Notes: generated by a model from the letters alone, not told the origin. A stretch of DNA of 64,000 bases from Panulirus ornatus (GCF_036320965.1 NC_092271.1:15316596-15380595), one strand, 5' to 3'. Positions 12,526 through 25,398 are shown, counted from the stretch's first letter. Numbers and translations are program-made.

Positions 12526-13647
12526 TTCATCTCCTCGAGCGTCAGGTCTTCAGACACCTGAGGAGGAGGAGCTGTGATTAACTTCTTCCTTCTGCCTCGT
12601 ACTGTATTTACTTTTCACCCGAGTTGGTCATGATTAGCGCATGTTTTCCCCGCGCCATGTGTTCATGACAAGAAAAAAAAAAAAAGCTGAGGCTTTGGTA
12701 TCTCTTTATAGGAGTCGAAGGCGCCAGTCGGTCAGTCCTCTTCGAGACCTGACCTTAAATGAAATATAAAAATGGTTGCAAGAGATAGAGGAGAGGTGCA
12801 AGTCTTTTATAACATCAGTAGCTGGAGTTTTAGACAAGTGCCTGGAATGTAGCGAGGTGAGTGTGTCCGGGTAGTGTGTGTGTGTGTGTGTGTGTGTGTC
12901 AGGAGCCAGCAGTGTGTGCAGTAGAGGGCCTCCACCCAGCAGTGAGTCATGAGGCCTCTGGTGCTGGGGTGGATGGCCTCCACCTCTCCGTCGTCCACAT
13001 ACCACCTCATCATCTTCACGTAGAGCCCACCCTCACCCCCTCTGTCTGCACGGTTAAGGTCGCTTTATCTCTCATAGTTGCATGGCGTATTTTTTCAGTT
13101 CCATTATACGTAGCCGAAGAAGACTTCTCGTGTGTTTTCTTTCGTTATAGAGTGAGCCGAACACACACACACACACACCAGTCCTTACCACATCAACATA
13201 ATTTTCCTCTTCCTTTTGAAGTCAGTGCATTCAGGCACCATCTCTTAATTTCTGGGTCGGCCGATCTGAGAAGTGGCAGACACTCATTTGGGTTCAGTGC
13301 TCCTCGAGAACTTGTTTGTCTATTGTGGTTTTCCATTATGAAATTTGTCGGTGAGAGGATCACGTTGCTGTGAGATGGATAACTGGATATTTGTATTCGT
13401 ATGTAAATGTCGGGATACCTGAACTGCATTTTCTTTTTCTTTTTTTCTGTTTTAAGTTTCTATCTTCTCCCACTCCTCCCTCCTGCAGCCTTCTGCGCCG
13501 CCGGCGTCCCGAGTCATTGACCTACCCGTAGATATCGTTCAGTGCAACTCTCCTTATGTGGTAATCTGGTCACAAGCCGGGGTGTTGTATCTCTGTCAGA
13601 ATTTCGTACCTACTTACGTAGGCCTACACACCTCCCTGTACGCCACA
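12526..13647. other. Single-copy DNA with small microsatellites
   Basis: Contains (GT)n at 12874-12899, a short (AC)n near 13160-13179 and a 14-base A run at 12671-12684. The 170-codon plus frame at 12861-13373 starts inside the GT run and has no recognisable domain. Confidence 0.5.
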
Positions 13648-13662
13648 CCCACCCACCCACCC
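13648..13662 (-). other. G-quadruplex / i-motif sequence
   Basis: CCCACCCACCCACCC on the plus strand, giving four G-runs with single-base loops on the minus strand. Further C-rich phrases (ACCGTCCC, repeated) follow to about 13715. Confidence 0.65.
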
Positions 13663-15955
13663 ACCGTCCCTTCCTTACCACCCACCGTCCCGTCCTTACC
13701 ACCCACTCTTCCCTGCTACCCAGCCTCACACCTCGCAGTCATTTGTTCCCATTAAGATTAAAGTCAAAACTCGGTTTAAAGTAACTTGTGTCGCGCCTTC
13801 ACCGTTCTGTATTTGGTCTCATTGAATCTTATTAACCTGGCATCTGACCTAAGCTTGATCCTGTTTAGGTCTCATTCTAGATTATTGTAATCCTGAATAT
13901 TATTACTACTGTCTTAAAAGTTTAGCAAACACCCAGAAACGTTTACTTGTGATTCAAATCCTTGGCAGGTTTTTGTTTACGTATTGGCGGCCCCAGGACT
14001 ACGCCACACACCAGCTGGTTCCTTTAACCCATTTGAAAAGTGACTCGGGTCCCAGTGCTCCCTCCCACAGATCCACAAGGCGAGCCTTCCTCTTATTTCT
14101 TCCTGAAAATTAGCTTTTTTTCCCCCCCACTAGCCACCTATTAGTCTAGGCTGGTGACCCACTCAGCCTGGAGGTTCAGAAGAGTCGTCGTGCCTTGGCC
14201 CCAGTACTGCATCTCACGGAGGCAGTTCCTCCTGTACAGAACCCAGCAGTACGGGGTCCATCAGAGAGCCGGCCGCTATACAGTGCGGACGACCAGGGAG
14301 ATGGTTTGACAACTGTGATGGCTAAATGGGGAGCCGCCTGCCAATGAATTTCACATCGCACGTTGTTCCCTTGTTACTCACAGGTACGCCAGTGATGGAG
14401 TTTAGTTTCCCGTAATCTGACCGTGGTCTACCATCTTGTATGGTAATTCTCACAGTTTTGTTTGATTTTCGGGACGTAACCTTAAGATTACGATGACTGA
14501 ATTGGTTATAGATTATATATTCCTTTTTGTTATCTTCCTCTTCGTGGGCTGACCCTCCCTCGTGCAGAGGCTGCCTGAGTCGTTGATATGAGAGCCATCT
14601 GTATTTTATGATTGGTGCGTCTGTCATCAGAACTATCCATCAGTCTGTGTCGCTACCATCATCCCAGCTTCACTGATCCAGATCACTGCTCTCATGATGG
14701 TAATCGCTTTGCTCTTCCTCATTATTCTTGAGGACGTGATTGTCATTACCGTGGCATCATGAAGACGAGGCGCATCACCCAGACCCAGCGTTGCTTGCTC
14801 GCGTCCTTGAGGTATTGCCAGACCAGATATCATCCCTATATTGGTTATCCAAACTCGTCGCGTGTATGAGTATAGATAAGTATAGATATCTGACGAACGT
14901 GAACGTCGATGTTCCACTGACGGAGAGTTGAGAAGCTGTTGTCCCCCCCTCACACGGTGTATAATCTTTAACTACAGCCTGAATTATCGGTTGTTATCAT
15001 CTTCGTGACCTGCCTACGCCGTTACGCACAGTCGTCTGGCACTGTGATTGGTGTATCTCGTCGCGTACGTGTTTCTGTATCCGTAAGGGCCTGGTCAGAA
15101 GTCACAGCATCGTACCTTAGGACCCCACCGTCGTGAGCGAGGTCCTATAAGTGTACCTCCTTATAGTCTTGTGTGGAGTTCATACCATCGCAGTGTCAGG
15201 GGAGGTGGTGCCACCTGTGTATGTCATTTTAAAACAGGTAGCATTTTGAATTTAATTGTAAGAACTACGTGTTTGTTCTTCGTGTGTTTTATTGTGTTTG
15301 TTGTACGTGTGATATGTGCTGCCTGTAGAATCCAGTCTGTTCAGTAAGTCATCTGGCTCATCTTAGAGAGACCAGCAGTAGTGTTGCATCCTACTCCACA
15401 CTTGTGGTACTAACCTTCTTGATGGACATTTCCAGTTATCTGCTGCCGGGTTCGTAGCGGCCAGACAGTAACTCATTGCTGAATATAACTTCTAAGTAGA
15501 TAGAGATCCTAAGATAGCTTTACAGTGCACGCCGAGTCTATGTCAGCTCAATGTGTCGATAAATCACGGTGATGTTTTCGCCTTGCACAGTTGACAGAGT
15601 TTGTGTTGCGCCCATGGCGTTGGGTAAGATAGAAAATGGTGCCAGTCGCACATGGGTAACTCTGTAAGAGTCAGCATAATTGTTTTTCTCTCTCCTTTTA
15701 CTTAACTTGCATATCTCGGGAGCTTACCTGCTATTCTCATGCCCATGTTCGGGTTCAGTGCAGGGCAAGGCTGGGGGGGTACATGGTGTTTTGTGGGTCT
15801 GGATCTTATCTGTGCTCATGATGAGAATGAATGACTGTATGATAATGATCAAGTTCGTCTCCTAATTAAGAGTCAGTTTGCTAAACGATGTTTGGAGGGC
15901 GATTTTCTTCAGCGTTAGCAACATCGTAGTTTATGATGTATCGTAGTAACCCCTT
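13663..15955. other. Single-copy DNA, no gene recognised
   Basis: About 2.3 kb with ordinary composition. Open frames at 14322-14627 and 14633-14953 (minus) are unremarkable. No mobile element seen. Confidence 0.45.
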
Positions 15956-17070
15956 ACATGTGGCACCACACCTGGTAGTAGTGTCCCCATCCCTGACCCC
16001 TCACATCTGTGTCACCACACCTGGTAGTGTCCCCATCCCTGACCCCTCACATCTGTGTCACCACACCTGGTAGTGTCCCCATCCCTGACCCCTCACATCT
16101 GTGTCACCACACCTGGTAGTGTCCCCATCCCTGACCCCTCACATCTGTGTCACCACACCTGGTAGTGTCCCCATCCCTGACCCCTCACATCTGTGTCACC
16201 ACACCTGGTAGGAGTGTCCCCATCCCTGACCCCTCACATCTGTGTCACCACACCTGGTAGTGTCCCCATCCCTGACCCCTCACATCTGTGTCACCACACC
16301 TGGTAGGAGTGTCCCCATCCCTGACCCCTCACATCTGTGTCACCACACCTGGTAGTGTCCCCATCCCTGACCCCTCACATCTGTGTCACCACACCTTGTA
16401 GGAGTGTCCCCATCCCTGACCCCTCACATCTGTGTCACCACACCTGGTAGGAGTGTCCCCATCCCTGACCCCTCACATCTGTGTCACCACACCTGGTAGT
16501 GTCCCCATCCCTGACCCCTCACATCTGTGTCACCACACCTGGTAGTGTCCCCATCCCTGACCCCTCACATCTGTGTCACCACACCTGGTAGTGTCCCCAT
16601 CCCTGACCCCTCACATCTGTGTCACCACACCTGGTAGTGTCCCCATCCCTGACCCCTCACATCTGTGTCACCACACCTGGTAGTGTCCCCATCCCTGACC
16701 CCTCACATCTGTGTCACCACACCTGGTAGTGTCCCCATCCCTGACCCCTCACATCTGTGTCACCACACCTGGTAGTGTCCCCATCCCTGACCCCTCACAT
16801 CTATGTCACCACACCTGGTAGTGTCCCCATCCCTGACCCCTCACATCTGTGTCACCACACCTGATAGTGTCACCATCCCTGACCCCTCACATCTGTGTCA
16901 CCACACCTGGTAGTGTCCCCATCCCTGACCCCTCACATCTGTGTCACCACACCTGGTAGTGTCCCCATCCCTGACCCCTCACATCTGTGTCACCACACCT
17001 GGTAGTGTCACCATCCCTGACCCCTCACATCTGTGTCACCACACCTGGTAGTGTCACCATCCCTGACCCC
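15956..17070 (+). repeat. 46-bp satellite array
   Basis: About 24 near-identical copies containing CACATCTGTGTCACCACACC and TGTCCCCATCCCTGACCCC. Most units are 46 bp. A minority carry a 3-base GGA insertion (TAGGAGTGTCCCC), giving 49 bp, for example near 16210, 16305, 16398 and 16448. Homogeneous to both edges with rare substitutions. Confidence 0.97.
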
Positions 17071-17887
17071 CTGACCCTCACATGCCTCACCTTTACTGAG
17101 GTTCGTATTTGGGGCTCGATGTCCTTATTGGTTTTATTTCTCTGTAAGTAACCTATAATCATTCGCACAATTGCTCAAAGTGCTGGATGACCGTACCTTC
17201 AGAAGTGGCAGGCCTCCGGGATACTGACGATGAAGAGGGAACGCCTTCAGGGTGAGGTTATGAGAGAGCCAGGGTGGAGTGTGATGATATGGTGAGGGCA
17301 TGACGTGCATCAGGCTCTGTGACAGAACCTACCTTAGCCAGCCGTGTTGTCACGTCCCACAAGCAAGGGAAGCCTCCGACCTCTTCCAGGGAAGAAACGT
17401 GCGTCGCAGACTTTGTTACGTGTGAGGCAAAGACGTCGCTGGGAGGAGGAACCCACCCGAACTGGAAGCTTACATTAGGTGAATGCCAACACACGGCCGA
17501 ACCTGGCTCTTCGTATTTACATGACGAAGCCATTAACACAGTCACAGTCCACCTTCAGTTTCCCCCCCCCCCCCCCCCCCCCAAGAAGGTGATGGATGTA
17601 CAGTTAGAATTCATTGTTTTTATATATCGGTTTTTGTTGCGTGTGAAGAATCATTTGTTTGGTTTGGGACGAAGTCTGAACACGTGCACTCATTACGGTC
17701 TGACCTTTACGAGGTTTTGGTGGAATAGATGAGCAGGGATGATAGTTGGTGCTGGTGTTTGCCAGCCATTCGCCAGGTATGTCAGTGCCATGTTGGGAGA
17801 ATGAGAGGTTAAGTTACAACGATTTCTCAAAGTTCAGATTGTATGACCCGTGGTGCTTATCTGTAGCTGCTCTGTGGGCCTACGTCA
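17071..17887. other. Single-copy DNA with a C21 homopolymer
   Basis: Contains a run of 21 C at 17562-17582. A 137-codon plus-strand frame (17319-17732) reads through the C run as poly-proline. Its sequence matches nothing I know and length slippage in the run would break it, so I do not call it a gene. Confidence 0.5.
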
Positions 17888-18355
17888 GACGCAGTGCTTG
17901 GTCCATCGTACGACGCAATGCTTGGTCCATCGTACGACGCAGTGCTTAGTGGTCCATCGTAGGACGTAGTGTTTGGTTCCATCAGAGGAAGCAGTGCTTG
18001 GATCATCATAATAAACAGTACTTGGTCCATCATTGGAAGCAGTGCTTAGTGGTCCATCGTAAGACGCAATGCTTAGTGGTCCACCGTAGGAAGCAGCGCT
18101 GGGTCCATCATAGGAAGCAGTGCTTGGTTCATCATAGGAAGCAGTACTTGGTCCATCATAGGAAGCAGTGCTTGGTCCATCATAGGAAGCAGTGCTTGGT
18201 CTGGTCCATCATAGGAAGCAGTGTTTGGTCCATTATAGGAAGCAGTGCTTGGTCCATCATAGGAAGCAGTACTTGGTCCATCATAGGAAGCAGTACCTGG
18301 TCCATCATAGGAAGCAGTGCTTGGTCCATCATAGGAAGCAGTGACGGACCAGGCA
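17888..18355 (+). repeat. 24-bp minisatellite
   Basis: Unit CTTGGTCCATCATAGGAAGC plus AGTG. Left-end copies (17888-18060) are diverged (CGTACGACGCAG variants); copies from about 18110 to 18345 are nearly identical. The 24-bp unit keeps one frame open (the HHRKQCLV peptide repeat), which is an artefact. Confidence 0.93.
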
Positions 18356-18837
18356 GTGCCTCATAATGTCACGTTTAAACGAGGAACACATACTCAGCCA
18401 CAAACCCTCGACAAACTTACGGACACACAGACAAAATTCTAAAATACCGAGGAAAGGAGAATAGAGAAATAAAAGATTAATGCCAGAGTCTGGGGTAAAT
18501 CTCCTTCCTTATGGGAATGTATCATCACGTACATAGCCTGTGCTCAATGTTTACGTCTTTGGGTAGACCCTGTGTTCAGTCACCATCCCTGTGGTTGCCC
18601 ACCAAATTCTTGTGGTCAGTTTACCGAACCCTTGTGTCAGCTTACCGACTCTCACTACTTCAGTCTTCGTCGTTTTCAGTGGCTCCACGTCTGCCTCTGC
18701 TGACGCTGGAGCGCCACTTACCAGACTTGACCAGCCTCATACCAGGACCCGTAACCCCTCACCTTAGCCGTCCGGCGAAGTCATTTTTCCTCCGACTTCA
18801 CCTTCGATAACAGAAATTATAATGATGATAGTAATAG
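18356..18837. other. Single-copy DNA, no gene recognised
   Basis: No repeat or gene seen. Confidence 0.45.
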
Positions 18838-18928
18838 TAATTTATTATTATTATTATTGATATTATTAGTATTATTATTATCATCATTATTATTATTATT
18901 ATTATGATCATTATTATTATTATTATTT

Positions 18929-18987
<59 letters not shown>
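18838..18987. repeat. (ATT)n microsatellite
   Basis: Interrupted ATT trinucleotide tract of about 150 bp, followed by a few AGT triplets to about 19028. Confidence 0.95.
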
Positions 18988-19551
18988 TTTGTTGTTTTGT
19001 AATAGTAGTAGTAGTAATAGTAGTAGTGTAAATAACGCTGCCTATTTGTACTATCACCGCGAGCGAGAAGTCGTTTTCTATGAGGCTATGTTATCGTCAG
19101 CGGACCCTATTTTCCCAGAAGTGCCCACCTTTACCTGCTCCTGCATATAGCGCAGCCTCGAAGCAGCAAGATCCCCATAGACAGGGACTTGAGAGTTTAT
19201 AATTATTTTCTTGATAACGATTATAATAATAGTAACCGCCCTGGTCAGATAAGCTGGTCCCTCTCCCCCTTGTTCACATAAGCTTGTCTAACACACACAC
19301 ACACACACACACACAGTAACCTGGTCTCTCCTGCTGGGACAGATAAGCTGGTCCCTTCCCCTTCGTCATACAAACTGGTCCCTCCCACTTTTTCAGTGAA
19401 GCAGGTTCCTCCTCCTCCTGGTCAGATCCCCCTGATCTCACCCGAGGGGCGGCGCGTAACAATAGAGGCTGCCTGGACCCCGGTCATGATATGACTGATG
19501 CTCCCACTTTGATGAAGGGACGACCCGCCACACATGACGGGGCGACACGAG
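18988..19551. other. Single-copy DNA
   Basis: A short (AC)n lies at about 19290-19314. Loose recurrence of AAGCTGGTCCCTC-like phrases at 19250-19390 hints at an old minisatellite. Confidence 0.45.
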
Positions 19552-19835
19552 GGAATTGTGGTACGCGACGGTACACACCCCTTGAGCACCACGGTACGTC
19601 CCAGGAGCCACACGGTACACCCCTAGAGCACCGCGACACGCCGTTAGAGCACGACGGTGCATACCCCTGAGAATTGTGGTACACGACGGTACACACCCCT
19701 TGAGCACCACGGTACGTCCCAGGAGCCCCACGGTACACTCCTAGAGCACCGCGACACGCCTTTAGAGCACGACGGTGCATACCCCTGAGCACCATGGTAC
19801 ACCCCTTTTAGCACCACGGTATAACCCGTGAGCAC
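19552..19835 (+). repeat. About 117-bp tandem duplication with an inner GAGCACCACGGTAC motif
   Basis: GAATTGTGGTACRCGACGG occurs at about 19554 and 19670, giving two copies of a roughly 117-bp unit. Each is built of 25-30-bp subunits ending in CACGGTAC or GCACGACGGTGC. This belongs to the dispersed CGACGGTACGACCC motif group. Confidence 0.85.
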
Positions 19836-20248
19836 GATACGTCAAGTGTCTAGGGGGGATGAAGTCGCCCAGAGCGCAGCATTCGTTCGTCAAGCTCACG
19901 TACCGTCGCAGCTAACACAGAATTTCTAACCGCACACGATCACGCTCCTAATTACCTTAGTGTTCCACTCGTTGCTCGGGGGGTAGAGGAAGGTGGTGGT
20001 GTATCTGCACGTCGCTATGGTTTTCGCTCACTCGTGCTGTACCGTTATCAAATCCGCTGCCTCTCAGAATCTTACTGTATTTCCACCCGTCCCTCTCCTC
20101 GTCTCCTCATCCATTTTAGTCCCTCTGATGTGCTTCTACATGGCCTGGTCTCGGAAGAGGAGACCCCCTTCGTCCGTGACTGGAAGCTTGACCATAAGAT
20201 GAAGGTAATCAAACATGGTGAGGCGACTGGCGTCATCTTATTTCTAGC
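19836..20248. other. Single-copy DNA
   Basis: Flank of the 33-bp array; no gene recognised. Confidence 0.4.
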
Positions 20249-21003
20249 TGTGCCTGGCTGTGATAACTGGCTCTCCGCAGCCGTGCCTGGCTGTGATAAC
20301 TGGCTCTCCTCAGCCGTGTCTGGCTGTGATAACTGGCTCTCCTCAGCCGTGCCTGGCTGTGATAACTGGCTCTCCTCAGCCGTGCCTGGCTGTGATAACT
20401 GGCTCTCCTCAGCCGTGCCTGGCTGTGATAACTGGCTCTCCTCAGCCGTGCCTGGCTGTGATAACTGGCTCTCCTCAGCCGTGCCTGGCTGTGGTAACTG
20501 GCTCTCCCCAGCTGTACCTGGCTGTGATAACTGGCTCTCCCCAGCTGTACCTGGCTGTGATAACTGGCTCTCCTCAGCCGTGCCTGGCTGTGATAACTGG
20601 CTCTCCTCAGCCGTGTCTGGCTGTGATAACTGGCTCTCCTCAGCCGTGCCTGGCTGTGATAACTGGCTCTCCTCAGCCGTGCCTGGCTGTGATAACTGGC
20701 TCTCCCCAGCTGTACCTGGCTGTGGTAACTGGCTCTCCCCAGCTGTACCTGGCTGTGATAACTGGCTCTCCTCAGCCCTGCCTGGCTGTGATAACTGGCT
20801 CTCCCCAGCTGTACCTGGCTGTGATAACTGGTTCTCCGCAGCCGTGCCTGGCTGTGATAACTGGTTCTCCTCAGCCGTGTCTGGCTGTGATAACTGGCTC
20901 TCCCCAGCCCTGCCTGGCTGTGATAACTGGCTCTCCCCAGCCCTGCCTGGCTGTGATAACTGGTTCTCCTCAGCCCTGCCTAGCTGTGATCATTGCTCTT
21001 CAC
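20249..21003 (+). repeat. 33-bp minisatellite with long open frames
   Basis: About 23 copies containing GGCTGTGATAACTGGCTCTC, with CTCAGCCGTGCCT and CCCAGCTGTACCT subtypes. Because 33 is a multiple of three, a 327-codon frame (20034-21017, PGCDNWLSSAV repeats) and a 254-codon frame (20260-21024) both stay open. The two overlap, and their codon changes do not favour one frame, so I treat both as repeat artefacts. Confidence 0.95.
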
Positions 21004-21618
21004 AGCACGACCCTTGATCATTGATGTCATATGAACCTTGAATACGACGGGACGACCCTTTAGCGAGACACGACCACGTTACGACCCTTGAATACGACGT
21101 TACGACCCTTCGGTATGATGAGGTAGCTACATCCCAGTGTCCAGTCACCCTTCGGCTACACACAGGTCACAAATATCAATTACCACATTTGCCCCATGTT
21201 CCAAGGGAGCCCAAGCGCCTCAGAGCTTTGTATGCCGCACCGCGATTATCTTTGTCAACACATATGGATGGCATTAGCATATTATCTCGAAAATTATCAT
21301 CACAATTTTATGAATCGTTTGTCTTTTTTTTTGTGTGTGTGTATCAGGTGTCTGCTGACATTGCACAAATACTCCTGCAGTGACTCAGAACTTGTTCTTT
21401 ATCAAGATTTCCACGAGAGCCGCGCACATGCGAGATCGCTGAGGGGACGGTCTGGACGCCTGGGCCTACAAGCCTTGGGACGTTGGTTTTGTCCAGTCCA
21501 CTCGCTCTTCATCACATTTGGCTGAGAATTAGCCGATCAATAGATCAGCCTCGTTTGCTCATTTAGGAAGCGTACTCCACCTCGGGTTGCTTTGACCATG
21601 ACAAGTTGGTAGATGAAA
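21004..21618. other. Single-copy DNA with the CGACG/ACGACCC motif
   Basis: GACGGGACGACCC and GACGTTACGACCC lie near 21048-21110, as part of the dispersed motif group. No gene recognised. Confidence 0.45.
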
Positions 21619-21702
21619 TGAAATGAAACACGATAAGTTCCCAAGTGCACTTTCGTGTAATGATCACATCATCAGGGGAGATACAAGAAATATAACGGTA
21701 CA
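21619..21702 (+). mobile_element. Single-arm copy of the AAGTTCCCAAGTGCAC family
   Basis: Matches the left arm of the 4852-5083 hairpin almost base for base (GATAAGTTCCCAAGTGCAC, TGATCACATCATCAGG). It is not next to an AT tract, so it is one of the few copies outside (AT)n. Confidence 0.8.
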
Positions 21703-21764
21703 AGGTGGATTAGGTAACAGAATGAGTCTCTCACATCCAAACTTAATCAGTTTTCTATGATTTC

Positions 21765-21820
21765 ATTTTCATACTTGATCACCTTTTCCCTCGTTAGCGA
21801 AGTAGCGCCTGGAACAGACG
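21765..21820 (-). mobile_element. Short copy of the GCTACCTCGC core family
   Basis: Contains CCTCGTTAGCGAAGTAGCGC and GGAACAGACGAAGGAAG, the minus-strand version of the core shared by the LINE tail and the short family. Only about 55 bp is recognisable. Confidence 0.55.
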
Positions 21821-24800
21821 AAGGAAGTCCGGTTTCTCCGGTACCATCTTAAGTTACCACTGGTAGCCTGACTTTCCCTGAGTGGCTCGTCCGTCGTCTA
21901 CGACCATGTTTGTGGCGGTCGCGTGATGCGCACGGGTCAGGCTGGCTGTCTCAGGTTTTCTTGGGACGATGAAAAGTATGGGAGGTCATCTGGGTCGGAC
22001 GTGACGGTGGGCGGGCGTGCCCAGAGCCTCACGTTGCGTTTCGAGCCATAAAGACCTCATCGGAGAGCTTGCTGGGCGTCGAGCCACACCAGTGTCTGGC
22101 TTACCCCTCTGATCATGGAGCTCTGCTGGTCTGAACCAGCCGTGCCTGCAGTACAGGTGTCCAGGAAAGACAGGAGAGTAGCAGGCACCGTGTCCCTGCT
22201 GGCTCCAGGCGAGGCACTGGCCCTCACTAGCTTGTAATAGTGTAGGGCGAAATTTCTGGCCCAGTGCGCATGCTCACGGACTGTCCATAGGGTTAGGGTG
22301 TGTTCGGTAAAATTAAGGACCTAACGTTATTACGATGAATATATAAACGCGTTACGGCAGGTCTCTTATTTTGCAAGTAAGAAATTTCACCTGACATCGG
22401 GATAGCCTACCTTCACTTGTGGGCTGCAATGGTGTGACAATCTTGCACTGACCCCCACCAGGTCCGTGTTATGGTTGGAAACGTCACCCTTAGAATGGCT
22501 CTCACAGATATTACCTGAGTCGGACCCTCAGGGTTCTAACGAGCGTGCTGCGGCCACCGCATTTTTGGTACGATGTCAGTCCGAGTATCATTAGCAACGG
22601 GTTGTCGCAATAAAAGGGTCCGTGCCAAATGGAGACGACCTGACACGTCCTGTAAGACCAACCACCATAGGAAATCAGTATCAGAGTCCACCGTTACCAC
22701 ACTAGGGCCTCGATATCTTTGCTATCAAGATAAGGGTTTGATATGGGCGGTGGTGGAAGGTTTGAGCCGTCCGCGTCTCCCAAGTGTGTCTGTGAGACGT
22801 GAAGATCCAGGCTCTACTCTCCTGGAAGATCTGTTTTCTTTACGTCGTTTTCGTAAACTAGTTCGAATCTAGAAAGCCTTCGTCATGCCACTACCTTATG
22901 GTCCTGCTGCTTCGCTCGGCTCCCTGAGAATAATTAGACGCTGCTTCCTCATAGTCATTCTGTGATGTCTTGTGGCAGAAGTTGCAGATGCTACCTCTAA
23001 ACTTTCCTCCTTAACCGTACTTTGAGACGCTCTGTTCCCCCCGACACAGCTCCCTGAAACTTTACACACTTGTCTCCCTGACAGTTATACCCATACTTTC
23101 TGCCAGACACCACCCCAGCACTGCTTCACTAGCCTTCCACACGCTCTTCCCAGTCTTGCCTCTCTCCCTCTGCCACCTGATTTTGCTGGATATTGTCTCT
23201 TGAGACTGCATCGAGACGCTGCTGTCATATGTTGTTCACCGGCATTCCCTTTTGACGAGAGTACTTGAGGCAATGGGACTAACGATATATGCACATTTTC
23301 CTCAGTAGTCTATAATGAGGAGTAATTTTATCACTCCGATTCTGACTTTCGTAGGGTTACCGCTCACCGCCAGCCTTGAGGCAGAAGATTGATATTCTTT
23401 CTCCGTGGTCCAACAGAGAGGACCACCACTAAGACCTGCCAACAAGCAGGCTCTTCACAGCGTCAGATTATCCCACCATGTCGACGCGGGCGAGAGAGAG
23501 AGAGAACCCATCGCCGACACCAAACATCACTCCAAAGTGGTCGTGGAGAAAAGCGTATTGTTTTTACGATCGATATAAGTAGAGGCCACAACCCGCGAGG
23601 CCCCAGGTTCAGCTGTCTGCCATCCGTTATCAGGCAAGGACACGATGCTTTAGTCGTGCTCCTCGCCAGCCTCGTGTGTCCAGGTTAATTATTGACGTGT
23701 CGGTCGTGGCGGACCAGCCACACATCTTGTGCTTTACGCCATCGTGGACGGTACACGCCAGACCGTCCTGACTGGCTTGTCGCCGCTTGTCCTCACAACC
23801 ACCCAAATATAGGGCCAGGGAAGTCATTCCATTCAGGTGTCGTCGCGGTGGTGCTCCTATATATTTTATACGCCAGTGAGGACGGGATCCCCGTGTGTCT
23901 GTGGTCTTTTATCTTCACGCCTTCCAACGTCTTGATCAGCACCACGGCAGCATTACGACCTGTTTACCTTACCATAGGAGACACGAAAGGTGTTGCAACA
24001 CGTTCTTGTGGCACAATTACTACACAAACAAGCCTTCCAAGTAAGCCAATCACTTGCCGCGTGCGCTTCGGCCAACGCCTGATCCGTTGCCGGCAGCCAT
24101 GCCTGCAAAAACCGGCGCAGCGTCCAAAGACTCGACACCCTCAAGAATTTACAACTTGGGTATCTGTAGATCTTTGGGAACTTAATACCTGGGTTGGCTG
24201 ACTCCGCCGCCGGCCGCCCTCAACTCTTTTTAGAAGACCCCCAAATGAAACATTCGTATATCGAATCACATTTGAACAGATTCGTTCCCGGTGATTTGAG
24301 GCTGCACGGGGCTGATGTGAAGGGGCTCGAGTTTACAGCCGTTGCTGGTGAGGACGGGTTTAATGTGGTGTGTGGGCGTTCTCATGTGTCCTGCTCATGG
24401 TGGATAACTGCCGCCGCTGCTGCTGCTGTTGCTGCTGGCCAGGGCCTGCGCGCGGGTACGTATGACCGACCGACGCAGTGGTGGTGATGATGGTCCAGGG
24501 CCACAACCCGTCGAATGGGAAGACCGTCTTTTTATTGATGGTGGATGCTTGTCTGTTGCTGCCCACGACACGTGTGAGGTCATGGTGATAATACTGGTCA
24601 CGACCTGCATGTTGGTACGACCGTCGTAGTGATGATGGTCTGTGATGGTGCTGTCCTTGTCCCGCTCGATAGTACGACCTTTCTCGGGACGACTATTGTC
24701 TGATGTGGATGGAGAACCCAGAAGTCGATCTCTGACCTGCTAGATGTTTTATTTGTTTAAGAACGGCAGTACGACCCTTGAGAAGCAACGTTACGACCCG

Positions 24801-24990
24801 TGAGCAAAACGGTACGACCCTTGTGCATGTTGGCTTGGCTTTTGACATGATTCTTGAGAGCCAGGTCACAAGTCGCGACCGCATTATCTCGGACCATCCC
24901 ATACCATCGTGCTCAAGGATCTCACCATCGTGCTTGAGTCTGATTACGGTACATAATATGACCTTTCACTTAATAAAACCGTTTAGAGGA
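21821..24990. other. Largest stretch of apparently single-copy DNA
   Basis: About 3.2 kb with few repeats: a GCT-rich patch at 24405-24437 and CGACGGTACGACCC-type motifs at 24765-24830. Open frames at 22573-22872, 23389-23688 and 23692-24201 (plus) are unremarkable. If a host exon exists in this window this is a plausible place, but I cannot identify one. Confidence 0.45.
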
Positions 24991-25070
24991 TATTCCAAAA
25001 AAGGCCCAGTCCTCTGTTCTTAACGCTACCTCGCTAACGCGGGAAATGGCAAATAGTTTAAAAGAAAGAA

Positions 25071-25072
<2 letters not shown>
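24991..25072 (+). mobile_element. Truncated short-family element
   Basis: GGCCCAGTCCTCTGTTCTTA, then the CTACCTCGCTAACGCGGG core and AATGGCAAATAGTTTAAAAG, ending at an (AT)n. This is the 3' part of the element seen in full at 25153-25398. Confidence 0.85.

Positions 25073-25152
<80 letters not shown>
25073..25152. repeat. (AT)n microsatellite
   Basis: 80-bp AT run between two copies of the same short element. Confidence 0.98.
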
Positions 25153-25155
<3 letters not shown>

Positions 25156-25396
25156 CCCTGGGGATAGGGGAGAAAGAATACTTCCCACGTATTCCCTGCG
25201 TGTCGTAGAAGGCGACTAAAAGGGGAGGGAGCGGGGACTGGAAATCCCCCCCTCTCGTTTTTCTTTTTTTTAATTTTCCAAAAGAAGGAACAGAGAAAGG
25301 GGCTAGGTGAGGATGTTCCCTCAGGGGCCCGGTCCTCTGTTCTTAACGCTACCTCGCTGGCGTGGGAAATGGCGAATAGTTTAAAAGAAAGAAAGA

Positions 25397-25398
<2 letters not shown>
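25153..25398 (+). mobile_element. Full short-family element (plus)
   Basis: Starts at TTATCCCTGGGGATAGGGGA and runs through ACACG-type and CCCCTCTCG phrases, GAAGGAACAGAGAAAGGGG, CCGGTCCTCTGTTCTTAACG and the CTACCTCGC core. It ends in GGGAAATGGCGAATAGTTTA plus AAAGAAAG at (AT)n. About 245 bp, no coding capacity. The first bases (TCCCTGGGGATAGGGGA) hold a short palindrome. Its inverted partner is at 25837-26064. Confidence 0.88.

Noticed and set aside
17319..17732. 137-codon frame as a host exon
   Set aside because: It reads through a C21 run, has no recognised domain, and any length change in the run would break it.
20034..21017. 327-codon frame as a secreted repeat protein
   Set aside because: The N-terminal unique part has no signal peptide or domain, and an overlapping frame is equally open.
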